Source: Edaphobacter dinghuensis
Lineage (GTDB): Bacteria > Acidobacteriota > Terriglobia > Terriglobales > Acidobacteriaceae
Reading direction: 5' to 3'
Length of the DNA: 64,000 nucleotides
Assembly (NCBI RefSeq): GCF_014640335.1
Contig: NZ_BMGT01000003.1
Coordinates: forward strand, 1-64,000
Below the pieces are notes generated by a model. The model was not told the origin of the DNA, ran no database searches, and saw only the letters and a program-made list of their open reading frames with translations. The position numbers were made by a program, and so were the translations under genes. This document shows, piece by piece, positions 48,687 through 57,779 of the stretch. Every line of letters starts with the position of its first letter. The first letter of the stretch is position 1.

Positions 48687-50114
48687 TTATTGCTGGGAAG
48701 TTGTTCTGCCGTCAAAGAGTTGGAACTCGCGGATCGCGGCGGTTCCAGAGGTAGAGATGAGATTGAGACGGACCCGCTGCGTGGTGCAGGCGGGAAAGAT
48801 GTCGATCTTTTTGTGGCCGATGGCCTGTGCGCGAGCGAGAGTTTTCCACGAGCCGTTCTGCCAGGCTTCGATGGAATACTCCTCGACGTGCTGGCCGTCG
48901 TTGAGCCTCTCCATGGTGACGGCGCGGTCGAAGGTGACCGGCTTGTCGAAGCGGACTTCAAGGGTGCCATGTAGCGGCGGCGCTACCCAGAAGGTGTCTG
49001 GATTATTGTCGAGTGCGTCATGCTCGGCAGTGGCTTCTGTGCCGGTGGCGTGGCCTTGCTCGGAGACGAGGTTGTGGCCGTAGATGCGGTGGAGGGCTTC
49101 GCCGAACTCGTGCAGGCGCGCGACGTCAGCAGCAGGAAGCTGGCCGGTGTTGTCGGGTGCGAGGCCGAGCATGAGTTGAGCGCCGCGGCCTACGGTGTTG
49201 GTGTAGATATCGAGCAGATCGTCCACTGAGCGAAGCGTTGCTTCATCATTGGGGTGCCAAAACCAATGTCCGCGATGCAGTGGCGTGTCCGACTCGACCG
49301 GGCGCCAGCGCAGATAGCCGGCGCGGTCAATGACGTTCCAATTTTCGAAGAGGACCTTGCCATCTTCGTTGCCGACCCAGCGGAGGTCAGCGTTCTTGAA
49401 GAGGCCTACGTCGGCGAAGACCATGGTGTTGGGCTGATAGGTGCGCAGCTCGGTAATGATGCTTTGGAAGTCGTAGGTACGTCCGGTGCTGCCTGCGCCA
49501 TCGAGCCAGAACTCGGTGAGTGGGCCGTAGTGCGTGGCGAGTTCATCGAGCTGCGCGAGGTAGTACTTGTCGTAGGCTTTGGGGTCGGGATAGCGCTTGT
49601 CGTGGCGGTCCCACGGAGAGAGATAGACGCCGAAGCCGAGGCCAGCTTTGTGGGCGGAGTCGGAGGCCATGCGGACGAGGTCTCCCTTGCCATTGAGCCA
49701 GGGGCTGTTCTTAACGCTGTAGTCGGTCTGCTCGGTGGGCCAGAGAGCAAAGCCGTCGTGGTGCTTCGATACCAGGACAGCGTACTTGGCACTGCCTGCT
49801 TTGGCGGCCTCCATCCACTGATCGGTATCGACGTGCGTGGGGTTGAAGACCGAAGGCGAGGCGGTGCCGTCACCCCACTCGCGATTGAGGAAGGTATTAG
49901 TGCCGAAGTGAATGATGACGCCGATCTCGAGATCCTGCCAATGAACCTGCGCCGGGCTTGGCTTGATATCGACGAAGTTCTGCGCGATGGCTGATAGCGG
50001 CGCGAGGCAGGCTAAGACTGCCATCGCGTGGCAGAGGATGGATTGTCTGCCACGCGATTTGCTGTGTTGCATGAAAGAGGCTTTGCCTCGCGTTGATTGA
50101 AAGACCTCGGACAT
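48687..50114 (-). CDS. GH29-family alpha-L-fucosidase with C-terminal carbohydrate-binding-like domain
   Basis: 475 residues. A signal peptide follows a charged N-terminus and ends near LAPLSAIAQ; GAGGT supports the ATG at 50114. The GH29 barrel shows VSKHHDGFALWPTEQTDYSV and the nucleophile Asp205 in TEFWLDGAG. The last 130 residues (HDALDNNPDTFWVAPPLHGT...) resemble an F5/8-type (CBM32) beta-sandwich. It releases alpha-linked fucose, for example from core or antennary positions of N-glycans. 21 bases after GH20. Confidence 0.93.
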   Translation of the reverse strand: MSEVFQSTRGKASFMQHSKSRGRQSILCHAMAVLACLAPLSAIAQNFVDIKPSPAQVHWQDLEIGVIIHFGTNTFLNREWGDGTASPSVFNPTHVDTDQWMEAAKAGSAKYAVLVSKHHDGFALWPTEQTDYSVKNSPWLNGKGDLVRMASDSAHKAGLGFGVYLSPWDRHDKRYPDPKAYDKYYLAQLDELATHYGPLTEFWLDGAGSTGRTYDFQSIITELRTYQPNTMVFADVGLFKNADLRWVGNEDGKVLFENWNVIDRAGYLRWRPVESDTPLHRGHWFWHPNDEATLRSVDDLLDIYTNTVGRGAQLMLGLAPDNTGQLPAADVARLHEFGEALHRIYGHNLVSEQGHATGTEATAEHDALDNNPDTFWVAPPLHGTLEVRFDKPVTFDRAVTMERLNDGQHVEEYSIEAWQNGSWKTLARAQAIGHKKIDIFPACTTQRVRLNLISTSGTAAIREFQLFDGRTTSQQ

Positions 50115-50135
50115 TGATACCTCTATTTCTTACTG

Positions 50136-52199
50136 CTATTCCTGTACGGCATTGACCAATGATGTAAGAGAGTCGATGAAGACGAAGCGCACTACAGCCG
50201 ATGGCTTTTTCGCTGCCTCGATCTGCGCTGTCGTGCTTGCCTTCCATCCTGCCGGTGCCTTTGTTCCGGAGGAAAGGAAGTGAATCGCATCCGTCGCTGC
50301 CTTTGCAAGTCCGGGGAGCTGCTGTGCGCGCTCCTGAGCTTCGGCCAGCCGGGGCGAGTGCTGCATCTGATTCTCTACGGTTGGGACAGAGTTGGAGACG
50401 GCCTCAAACCATTGAGTCAGAGCAGCCGCATCGGCAGTGTCGGACTGTGGTGATTTGAGGAAGTTCTCGGTGAGATGGGCGACTTCGTAACGCGATGGCG
50501 GATCGGGACGAACTGCATCGACGAAGCGGTCGAGGACGGTGAGCTGCGAGGTCTTCTGCTGGTGATAGCGCTCGCCAAAGCTGACGGGCTCAAACGCGGA
50601 GGCGAAGATGCGAAGCTGATCGATGTCCTGGGTTCCGGCGAGATCACGCAGGTAGGCGTCTTCCTGGGTGATGTGCTGGAGGCCGAGGCCTTCGAGCTGG
50701 ATGGAGACGACGTTCAAACGACGGTACATGTCGTCGACATTGGTGACATCTTCGGGAGACCAGAAACGTTCGGCGATGGCTGCTGTTCGCGGCCAGTTGC
50801 GGGAATCGATGGTGCCTGCGTCGATTTGCTCGCCCCACATGCAGATCTCTCCGCCGAGCACGAGCTTGCGTTGCTCCGGTGTGAGCGAAGAGCTCGATGG
50901 CAATGGATCGGCGAGGTAGTGGGTGCCTGCGGACTTCATTCCATCAAGATAGTAGGGTGCCGAGAGAATGCCTTGATAACCTTGCTGCGCTCCCTGGGTC
51001 AGCGAGGCTTCGCCGCGCCACGACTGAATCACGATATCTTTTGGAAGCGCGGGGTTGAGGATCTCGTCCCAGCCGACCATGTGTTTGTGGAGACCGGTGA
51101 GGATCTTCAACACGCGTGTATTGAAGTACGCCTGAAGTGCTCCGTTGTCTTTGAGGTTGTGCGCCTTCATGAAGGCGATGATGCGTGGGTTGGTCTTCCA
51201 GTCGGGGGCGGGGGTCTCGTCGCCGCCGATGTGCATGTAGGGATCGGGGAAGATGGTCGCCATCTCGCCGAGGAAGCGCGCGATGAACTGGTAGGTCTCT
51301 TCGCGCGTGGGGTCGAGGGCATAGTCAGAGACGCCGAAGTCGCGGCGGACAGCGGGCGGAGGGGTGCCGCTGGAGAGTTTGGGATAGGCGTACTGCCAGG
51401 CGGTGCTGTGGCCGGGCATCTCAAACTCGGGTACAACACGGATGCCGCGGGCACGAGCGTAGGCGACGAGGTCGCGGGCATCCTGCTGGGTGTAAAAGAG
51501 GCCATCGGAGCCGACGCCAGTGAGGCGGGGATAGAGCTTGCTCTCGATGCGGAAGCCCTGGTCTTCGGTGAGGTGCCAGTGGAAGACATTGAGCTTGACG
51601 GCCGCCATTCCGTCGATGGTGCGCTTGAGGACGTCCATCGGCTCGAAGTGGCGTCCGCAATCGATCATCAGGCCGCGCCAGGGAAAGCGCGGTGAGTCAT
51701 GGATGGAGACGATGGGCAGGATATAGTCGCTGCCTGAGGGCTGGACGAGTTGAACCAGGGTCTCGAGGCCGTGCATGGCTCCGACTACTGTTGCCGCTTC
51801 GATGTGCGCGCCTGCAGGAGTGACGGAGAGCGTGTAGGCTTCGTTTTCGTCCACAGATTGGACTGCTTCACCCGCGCCCTGGACATCGATGGTCAGAGGA
51901 GCTTCGGTTCCAGCAGCGACCGGCTCTACAGATAGAGGAAGAGCCGTCTTCTGCCTCAATTGGAGGATGGCGCGATGGATGGCGTCGTCGAGGCGAGGAT
52001 CGTTGAAGTGGGTGGTGACGGCATGGAACTGCGCGTTGAGCACAAAGCCGCCGGAGGATGCCTGCAGGCTGGCCGGCTGCGGCATCAGGTTATTGACGAA
52101 AGTCTCGCTGGAGGGTGCCATTTGGCTGAATGAGATGGAAGAAGTCAGGATGAGAGTGGCGATAGGCAGGAGAGACTTTGCCCAGGAGCAGATCTTCAT
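50136..52199 (-). CDS. GH20-family beta-N-acetylhexosaminidase, exported
   Basis: 687 residues. Signal peptide MKICSWAKSLLPIATLILTSSISFSQ. An N-terminal GH20b domain (about residues 35-150) precedes the barrel. HIGGDETP gives the catalytic pair Asp327-Glu328. FHWHLTEDQGFRIESKLYP and IVIQSWRGEASL are further GH20 anchors. It removes terminal beta-GlcNAc or beta-GalNAc by substrate-assisted catalysis. First gene of the four-gene glycan operon; two tandem 20-bp direct repeats lie 20 bases upstream. Confidence 0.95.
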   Translation of the reverse strand: MKICSWAKSLLPIATLILTSSISFSQMAPSSETFVNNLMPQPASLQASSGGFVLNAQFHAVTTHFNDPRLDDAIHRAILQLRQKTALPLSVEPVAAGTEAPLTIDVQGAGEAVQSVDENEAYTLSVTPAGAHIEAATVVGAMHGLETLVQLVQPSGSDYILPIVSIHDSPRFPWRGLMIDCGRHFEPMDVLKRTIDGMAAVKLNVFHWHLTEDQGFRIESKLYPRLTGVGSDGLFYTQQDARDLVAYARARGIRVVPEFEMPGHSTAWQYAYPKLSSGTPPPAVRRDFGVSDYALDPTREETYQFIARFLGEMATIFPDPYMHIGGDETPAPDWKTNPRIIAFMKAHNLKDNGALQAYFNTRVLKILTGLHKHMVGWDEILNPALPKDIVIQSWRGEASLTQGAQQGYQGILSAPYYLDGMKSAGTHYLADPLPSSSSLTPEQRKLVLGGEICMWGEQIDAGTIDSRNWPRTAAIAERFWSPEDVTNVDDMYRRLNVVSIQLEGLGLQHITQEDAYLRDLAGTQDIDQLRIFASAFEPVSFGERYHQQKTSQLTVLDRFVDAVRPDPPSRYEVAHLTENFLKSPQSDTADAAALTQWFEAVSNSVPTVENQMQHSPRLAEAQERAQQLPGLAKAATDAIHFLSSGTKAPAGWKASTTAQIEAAKKPSAVVRFVFIDSLTSLVNAVQE

Positions 52200-52219
52200 G
52201 ATTACCTCGTGCAGTCAAG

Positions 52220-52259
52220 CTTAATCTATCTTTTTAGAACTTAACCTATCTTTTTAGAA
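52220..52259 (-). promoter_or_regulatory. Tandem 20-bp direct repeat upstream of the GH20-GH29-GH92-GH18 operon
   Basis: CTTAATCTATCTTTTTAGAA (52220-52239) and CTTAACCTATCTTTTTAGAA (52240-52259) differ at one position and follow each other exactly. A 20-bp period is about two helical turns, as expected for two adjacent regulator sites. Confidence 0.6.
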
Positions 52260-52619
52260 AATAATGTTGTGTATAGGGTTATCTTTTCATCCTCGAGGGC
52301 GGGCTCTCGGGTCCCTGATGCGGTATGCCGGTGGGCGATAATAAAGTGGATTTTATCCGTCGAAGAAGTGCAGAGTAGGGAGAGAATCTTGGTAGAGAAA
52401 CATCGATCAAAATGGAGGATCTGTCTTTAGAGATGCTGTGTTTTGACACTTGATCGTCATCTGGCCGTATTGGAAGTCGTATTCGACCGATATTCGACAG
52501 ATGTTTGCTTCATCAGTTTCTTCTAGAGTATCTTGGGTTTGAGTAAGCTTTAAAAGCGATTTTTTCCCGTCAACTTAGGACGCACGCAGTTGAGTTAGTT
52601 GCGTCGTGCCGCAGCGTAG
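52260..52619. other. Intergenic region between glycan operon and oxidase operon
   Basis: No gene is visible. It holds a perfect TTGACA at 52443-52448, a possible -35 element for the oxidase operon without a convincing -10, and a short direct repeat TATTCGAC at 52490 and 52501. Confidence 0.4.
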
Positions 52620-53738
52620 ATGAGAGGTCAGGACCGCGTGGGTCGCAGAGCACTACAAATCGGCTTTCTAGTAAGTAATGGTCTTTTTATGCTGGTTCCT
52701 TCTGCGTTCGGGTCATCTCCTGCAGGCGTCGATTCTCACCGGGTTGCCGGGGTTGGAATGTTTATACATTCTCCGTCCTATTTTGCGCAAAGCTCGACCA
52801 GCATTTTTTCTCCCGCGGGAACACCGTCGCACTGGATCTTTACGCTCTCGATGTTCGTGTTGAGCATCACGGCCGTGATCTTCGTGATCGTGGCCGGCTT
52901 GCTGACTTATGCGCTGATCCGCTATCGGCATCGCAATCTGCTGACTTATAACGAGCCGACACAGATCTACGGCAGCAATCAGATTGAGCTTGCCTGGACC
53001 GTCATTCCGGCACTGATCGTCGTCATGCTCTTTCTTACCGCCTCGCGTGTAATTCTGGCCACGCAGGATGCCAAGAAGCCGACCGACGCGGTCGATGTAG
53101 TGGTTGTGGGCCATCAGTTCTGGTGGGAGTACCGCTACCCCAAGCTGGGCATCGTTACGGCCAATGAGCTGCATGTACCGGTAAGCGATCCTGCGCACCC
53201 GACGCCGACCTATCTTGAGATGTCGTCCGCTGACCTTGACCACAGCTTCTGGGTGCCGCGTCTTGCGGGCAAGATGGACCTGATTCCAAACCGCGTCAAT
53301 ACGATGTGGATTGACCCTGAGGCTCCGGGCCTGTATCTGGGGCAGTGCGCGCAGTATTGCGGCGTGCAGCACGCCAAGATGCTGCTGCGGGTTTACGCGG
53401 ATTCGCCGAAGGAGTTTGCGGCCTGGGTAGCACAGCAGCAGAAGCCCGCTGTGGAAGATCCGGCTGTGGCTGAGGGGCGTGCGGCTTTTCTGCGCAACGC
53501 CTGCGTCAACTGCCATACCATCTCCGGCACGCCGGCCAATGGACGTTTCGGCCCTGACCTGACGCATCTGGCCAGCCGTGACACGATTGCTTCGGGTGCG
53601 GTTGAGAATAATCCTACTAATTTGAAGCAGTGGATCGATAATCCGGACTCGCTGAAGCCCGGCTCGTTGATGCCTGCTATGCATTTGAATGATCACGATC
53701 TGAATGCGATCACGGCGTACCTGACGACGCTTCATTAA
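52620..53738 (+). CDS. ctaC: Cytochrome c oxidase subunit II with fused cytochrome c (caa3 type)
   Basis: 372 residues. A signal peptide, then two transmembrane helices (about 72-100 and 130-150), then the CuA cupredoxin domain with C243, C247, H251 and M254 (CAQYCGVQHAKM) and QFWWEYRYP. A class I cytochrome c follows with C295-x2-C298-H299 and a distal Met near SLMPAMH. Subunit II accepts electrons from cytochrome c and passes them to heme a. The fused cytochrome makes this a caa3-type oxidase. First gene of an eight-gene respiratory operon. Confidence 0.95.
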   Translation: MRGQDRVGRRALQIGFLVSNGLFMLVPSAFGSSPAGVDSHRVAGVGMFIHSPSYFAQSSTSIFSPAGTPSHWIFTLSMFVLSITAVIFVIVAGLLTYALIRYRHRNLLTYNEPTQIYGSNQIELAWTVIPALIVVMLFLTASRVILATQDAKKPTDAVDVVVVGHQFWWEYRYPKLGIVTANELHVPVSDPAHPTPTYLEMSSADLDHSFWVPRLAGKMDLIPNRVNTMWIDPEAPGLYLGQCAQYCGVQHAKMLLRVYADSPKEFAAWVAQQQKPAVEDPAVAEGRAAFLRNACVNCHTISGTPANGRFGPDLTHLASRDTIASGAVENNPTNLKQWIDNPDSLKPGSLMPAMHLNDHDLNAITAYLTTLH

Positions 53739-53802
53739 TCGGCAGATCACCCAGGCAGCCGGATGGAAGCTTGCTGGCCTGATGGACTGAAGAAAGGAAA
53801 CG

Positions 53803-55500
53803 ATGGCTGATTCCGTGTCTGGCCTCTCATCGGTGGAAGCAATTGACCTGACGCCGGTTGAAAAACCGCGGCAATTATTCCTTGAGGTGCTTTACGACTG
53901 GGTGACTACGGTCGATCACAAAAAGATCGGCCTGATGTACATTGCCTACTCGCTGATATTCCTGGTGATCGGTGGAATCGAAGCGATCGTCATGCGAATT
54001 CAGCTTGCTGTGCCGCATAACACCTTCGTCTCGCCACAGGTCTTCAACCGGATGTTCACGCTGCATGGAACCACGATGGTCTTCTTCGTGGGCATGCCCA
54101 TTTTGTTTGGATTTGGAAACTACCTTGTCCCGCTGATGATTGGCGCGCGCGACATGGCGTTTCCGCGATTGAACGCCTTTAGCTTCTGGATTTCAGCATT
54201 TGGCGGCTTTCTGCTGTACTACAGCTTCATCGGCGGATCGGGGCTTTATGGAGCCGGTAGCGCCCCCGACGTTGGGTGGTTCGCGTACGCTCCGCTGACG
54301 GCGAGGGTCTTCTCCCCCGGACACAGCACGGACTACTGGACGTTGAGTATTTTGCTGAGCGGCATCGGCAGCATCGGTACGGCGCTCAACATTGTTGCGA
54401 CGGTCATCTGCATGCGCTGCCCTGGCATGAAGCTAAACCGGATGCCCTTGTTGGCATGGCTCTATCTTGTGACGTCGAGCATGGTTTTTATCGCGGTCAG
54501 CCCATTGACGGCGGCGCAGATCATGCTGATGCTCGACCGGTATGTCGGCTCGCATTTCTTCGATGCCCAGGCTGGCGGCTCGGCCATTCTCTGGATGCAC
54601 TTCTTCTGGATCTTCGGACATCCCGAGGTCTATATTCTGGTGCTTCCCGCCTTTGCTTTTGCCAATGAGATCATTCCGGTGTTCTCGCGAAAGGCGATCT
54701 TCGGCTATCCGGCCATGGTGGCTGCTTCCGTAGGTATCGGCTTTATCAGCTTGAGCGTATGGGCGCACCACATGTTTGCTGTCGGTATGGGAGCTGGTGC
54801 CAACGTCTTCTTTGTCTTCTCGACGATGATTATCTCGGTGCCGACCGGCATCAAGATCTTCAACTGGCTGGCCACGATCTGGGGCGGCAAGATACGCTTT
54901 GCCTCTCCGATGCTGTTCAGCGTTGGCTTTCTCTTCCAGTTCCTCGTCGCGGGATTGACTGGCATTATGCTCTCGGTCGCTCCGTTCGACTGGCAGCTTA
55001 CCGGCTCCTATTTTGTGGTGGCCCACTTCCATTACGTTCTGGTCGGCGCAATTCTGTTTATGATCTTCGCCGCCTTCTACTATTGGTTCCCGAAGGCGAC
55101 GGGCCGCATGATGAGCGAGCGCCTGGGCAAGTGGCACTTCTGGTTGATGGTCATCGGATTCCACCTGACGTTCGACTTCATGCACATCCCCGGACTGCTG
55201 GGCATGCCGCGCCGCATTTACACCTACGAGCCGGGCCGTGGATGGGAGATCTGGAACCTGCTCGTCAGCATTGGCGCTGTCATTCAGGCCATCGCGACTC
55301 TGATCTTCGTCTACAACCTGGTTCACTCCTATTACAAGGGAGAGAAGGCCGGCAACGATCCCTGGGATGCATGGACGCTCGAGTGGTCCACTGCTTCGCC
55401 GCCGCCGTCCTATAACTTTGCTACGACACCGATCGTCCATAGCCGCCGTCCATTGTGGGACATCAAGCATCCGGAAGATCCCGACTGGAACTACGAATGA
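53803..55500 (+). CDS. ctaD: Cytochrome c oxidase subunit I
   Basis: 565 residues, 12 transmembrane helices. Heme a ligand region FTLHGTTMVFFVG; CuB/Tyr site WIFGHPEVYILVLP; HH pair in VWAHHMFAVGMG; heme a3/a ligands in VVAHFHYVLVG. K-channel residues appear conserved, so it is an A-type heme-copper oxidase. AAAGGAAAC precedes the ATG. It reduces oxygen to water and pumps protons. Confidence 0.97.
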   Translation: MADSVSGLSSVEAIDLTPVEKPRQLFLEVLYDWVTTVDHKKIGLMYIAYSLIFLVIGGIEAIVMRIQLAVPHNTFVSPQVFNRMFTLHGTTMVFFVGMPILFGFGNYLVPLMIGARDMAFPRLNAFSFWISAFGGFLLYYSFIGGSGLYGAGSAPDVGWFAYAPLTARVFSPGHSTDYWTLSILLSGIGSIGTALNIVATVICMRCPGMKLNRMPLLAWLYLVTSSMVFIAVSPLTAAQIMLMLDRYVGSHFFDAQAGGSAILWMHFFWIFGHPEVYILVLPAFAFANEIIPVFSRKAIFGYPAMVAASVGIGFISLSVWAHHMFAVGMGAGANVFFVFSTMIISVPTGIKIFNWLATIWGGKIRFASPMLFSVGFLFQFLVAGLTGIMLSVAPFDWQLTGSYFVVAHFHYVLVGAILFMIFAAFYYWFPKATGRMMSERLGKWHFWLMVIGFHLTFDFMHIPGLLGMPRRIYTYEPGRGWEIWNLLVSIGAVIQAIATLIFVYNLVHSYYKGEKAGNDPWDAWTLEWSTASPPPSYNFATTPIVHSRRPLWDIKHPEDPDWNYE

Positions 55501-55510
55501 GAGATTATCG

Positions 55511-56107
55511 ATGAGCACGATTCCTATCACTCCCGACCCAGCCGACGAGCCTTGGGTATTACCTGACCGCGGAACGATCGGCATGGCCTGCCTGATCATT
55601 GCGGAGTCGGCGATCTTCGTCATCTTCGTGGTCGCGTACATCTTCTACATGGGGCAGGGCCTCGGTGGTCCCACGCCGAAGCAGGTGCTTGAGCTTCCTA
55701 TCTTCACTACGATCTGCCTGCTTTCGAGCAGCTTGACGTTGCACTGGGCGGTGGTGGGGCTACGAAAGAGCAAGATTGGCGCATTCAATGCGTGGCTTGC
55801 GGCCACGGTAGTTCTTGGCGCTATCTTCCTTATCGGAACCGGCATGGAGTGGTATCACCTGATCTATGTCGATGGTCTGACGATCCAGACCAATCTCTTC
55901 GGCACGACGTTCTATTCGCTGGTTGGGCTGCATGCCACCCACGTCATCGTCGGCCTGCTGATGCTGATTGCCGCTTTGATCTTCGGACTGACCGGTCATG
56001 TCGATGAGAAGCATGCGCACCGTATGGACGTGCTTTCGCTCTATTGGCACTTCGTCGACGCGGTATGGGTCATTGTGTTCACAGTTGTGTATGTTCTCGG
56101 ACGGTAA
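55511..56107 (+). CDS. ctaE: Cytochrome c oxidase subunit III
   Basis: 198 residues from the ATG at 55511, ten bases after ctaD; the frame is open further upstream but that part overlaps ctaD. Five transmembrane helices, with the family features EWYHLIYVDGLTIQTNLFGTTFYSLVGLHATHVIVGL and the C-terminal YWHFVDAVWVIVFTVVYVL. It stabilises the catalytic core. The five-helix short form is usual for caa3 oxidases. Confidence 0.94.
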   Translation: MSTIPITPDPADEPWVLPDRGTIGMACLIIAESAIFVIFVVAYIFYMGQGLGGPTPKQVLELPIFTTICLLSSSLTLHWAVVGLRKSKIGAFNAWLAATVVLGAIFLIGTGMEWYHLIYVDGLTIQTNLFGTTFYSLVGLHATHVIVGLLMLIAALIFGLTGHVDEKHAHRMDVLSLYWHFVDAVWVIVFTVVYVLGR

Positions 56108-56146
56108 AGGTTTTGCATATCTTCAATAACGCTGGAAAGGCACTCG

Positions 56147-56998
56147 ATGTCAGTCGCTGAATCGGAACACGGACAAGACCATAAGGGAGTGGTGAATCTA
56201 CCTACGCCTACCTCGTGGCCCATCGTTCTCTCGCTCGGCATTACGCTGCTGCTGTCTGGACTTGTGACCAACTGGGTCATCAGCCTGCTCGGCGTTGTGT
56301 TGATGCTGATGTCGACGGTTGGCTGGTTCCGCCAGGTATTGCCGCACGAGCAGCACGTAGGCGTGCCTGTCACCACACGGGTCGAAACCATCACCTCACG
56401 CCGCACCAATGTCATCCGTATCCCTATCAGTGAAGACCATCGCCAGGTTCTGCCATATGAGACGTACACCATGATGGCCGGGGTAAAGGGCGGCATCGCT
56501 GGTGGTCTCGCCATGATTGTGCCGGCAACGCTTTACGGTCTCGTTCGCTATCACAGCATCTGGTACTCGATGAACCTGCTGGCGGCTGGCGGCTTTGTGA
56601 GTTGGGCCAATGCGAGCAACGCATTTCTAGCCGCCTTTCACCCAGAAGGACTCCTCGCAGCTCTGGCCATTCATATTGTGACCTCGCTGCTGGTAGGTCT
56701 GCTCTACGGCGCGATGCTTCCTATGTTTCCCTGGAAGCCGATCTTCACAGCAGGCTTCGCGGCTCCGTTTCTGTGGACGGGAATTCTCTACAGCGCCCTC
56801 GGGGTCATCAGCCCGATTCTCGATCAGCGTATCGATTGGCTCTGGTTCGTGGTCTCTCAGATTACGTTCGGTCTGGTGTGCGGCTTTGTCGTCAACCTTC
56901 AGGTACAGGTAAGAACCGAGCAGTTCCGCTCGCTACCGTTTACTCTCCGCGCGGGGCTCGAAGGTGCTCACAAGAGAGAAGGAGAGGACGAAGAATGA
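56147..56998 (+). CDS. Integral membrane protein of the oxidase/bc complex locus, unknown
   Basis: 283 residues with seven or so predicted helices. The first 70 residues (TPTSWPIVLSLGITLLLSGL, VVLMLMSTVGWFRQVLPHE) resemble a bacterial oxidase subunit IV-like hairpin. The remainder (MMAGVKGGIAGGLAMIVPATLYGL, HIVTSLLVGLLYGAMLPMFP) is a separate multi-helix domain with glycine zippers that I cannot assign. GGAAAGG precedes the ATG. Its stop overlaps the next start (ATGA), so it is probably a complex subunit or assembly factor. Confidence 0.6.
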   Translation: MSVAESEHGQDHKGVVNLPTPTSWPIVLSLGITLLLSGLVTNWVISLLGVVLMLMSTVGWFRQVLPHEQHVGVPVTTRVETITSRRTNVIRIPISEDHRQVLPYETYTMMAGVKGGIAGGLAMIVPATLYGLVRYHSIWYSMNLLAAGGFVSWANASNAFLAAFHPEGLLAALAIHIVTSLLVGLLYGAMLPMFPWKPIFTAGFAAPFLWTGILYSALGVISPILDQRIDWLWFVVSQITFGLVCGFVVNLQVQVRTEQFRSLPFTLRAGLEGAHKREGEDEE

Positions 56999-57759
56999 AA
57001 GTACAGACTCTCCTTTCCTGCGTAGTTGTTTCACTATTGACCTTTGCCAGCTTTGGCTGCAATAGCGCTCCGGGGCGTCCTAAGGCCGAGCCGGAGGTGC
57101 CGCGGCCCGAAGAGATTCACGACTTCGCTACGCTCTACAAGCAGAATTGCGCGGCCTGCCATGGCGAGAACGGTAAGCAGGGTATTGCTACCTCTCTGGC
57201 CAATCCCGAGTATTTGGCGCTTGCAGGTGAAGACACATTAATTCGCATTACGGCAAAGGGTATTCCCGGTACGCTGATGCCGCCGTTCGCTCAGAGCGCC
57301 GGAGGCATGTTGACCGACCAGCAGGTTCACGATCTGGTGGATGGCATGATACGTCAGTGGGGTAATTCTCAGGCGCTTGCGGGACAGTCTGCTCCGTCAT
57401 ATGCCGCAACCGGAACTGGCGATGTCCAACAGGGACAGCAGTCCTTTACTACCTATTGTGCAAGCTGCCATGGCCCTGATGGAACTGGATTGAAGGGAAA
57501 AAACGTCGGCGCGAACGCCAGCCGAGGTTCTATTGTCGATCCTTCTTATCTTGCGCTTGTGAGCGATCAAAATTTGCGCACGACCGCGATTGTGGGGCTA
57601 CCGGGGCAGGGAATGCCTGATTGGCGCGGTGATGTTCTTTCCCATGCGATGACCGACAAGGATGTGACCGACATTGTGGCGTGGCTGGCTTCGCACCGGA
57701 CGCAGTTTCCCGGTCAACAATATCCGGCGACAGCGCCTACAGCACAGCAACCGCAGTAA
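56995..57759 (+). CDS. Diheme cytochrome c lipoprotein
   Basis: 254 residues from the ATG at 56995, overlapping the previous gene by four bases. The lipobox FASFGC at about residue 18-20 gives a membrane-anchored lipoprotein. Two heme sites: C52-x2-C55-H56 (CAACH) and C155-x2-C158-H159 (CASCH), each with a later Met (TLMPPF, QGMPDW). It probably carries electrons between the Rieske/cytochrome b complex and the caa3 oxidase. Confidence 0.9.
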   Translation: MKVQTLLSCVVVSLLTFASFGCNSAPGRPKAEPEVPRPEEIHDFATLYKQNCAACHGENGKQGIATSLANPEYLALAGEDTLIRITAKGIPGTLMPPFAQSAGGMLTDQQVHDLVDGMIRQWGNSQALAGQSAPSYAATGTGDVQQGQQSFTTYCASCHGPDGTGLKGKNVGANASRGSIVDPSYLALVSDQNLRTTAIVGLPGQGMPDWRGDVLSHAMTDKDVTDIVAWLASHRTQFPGQQYPATAPTAQQPQ

Positions 57760-57779
57760 CTGGCAATACGGAGACACAG

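Noticed and set aside
48572-48754. 60-residue plus-strand frame between GH92 and GH29
   Set aside because: It overlaps the GH29 3' end and its bases form two hairpins; no ribosome binding site or homology.
53803-55500. Quinol oxidase identity for the heme-copper oxidase
   Set aside because: Subunit II retains all CuA ligands and a cytochrome c domain, so it is a cytochrome c oxidase.
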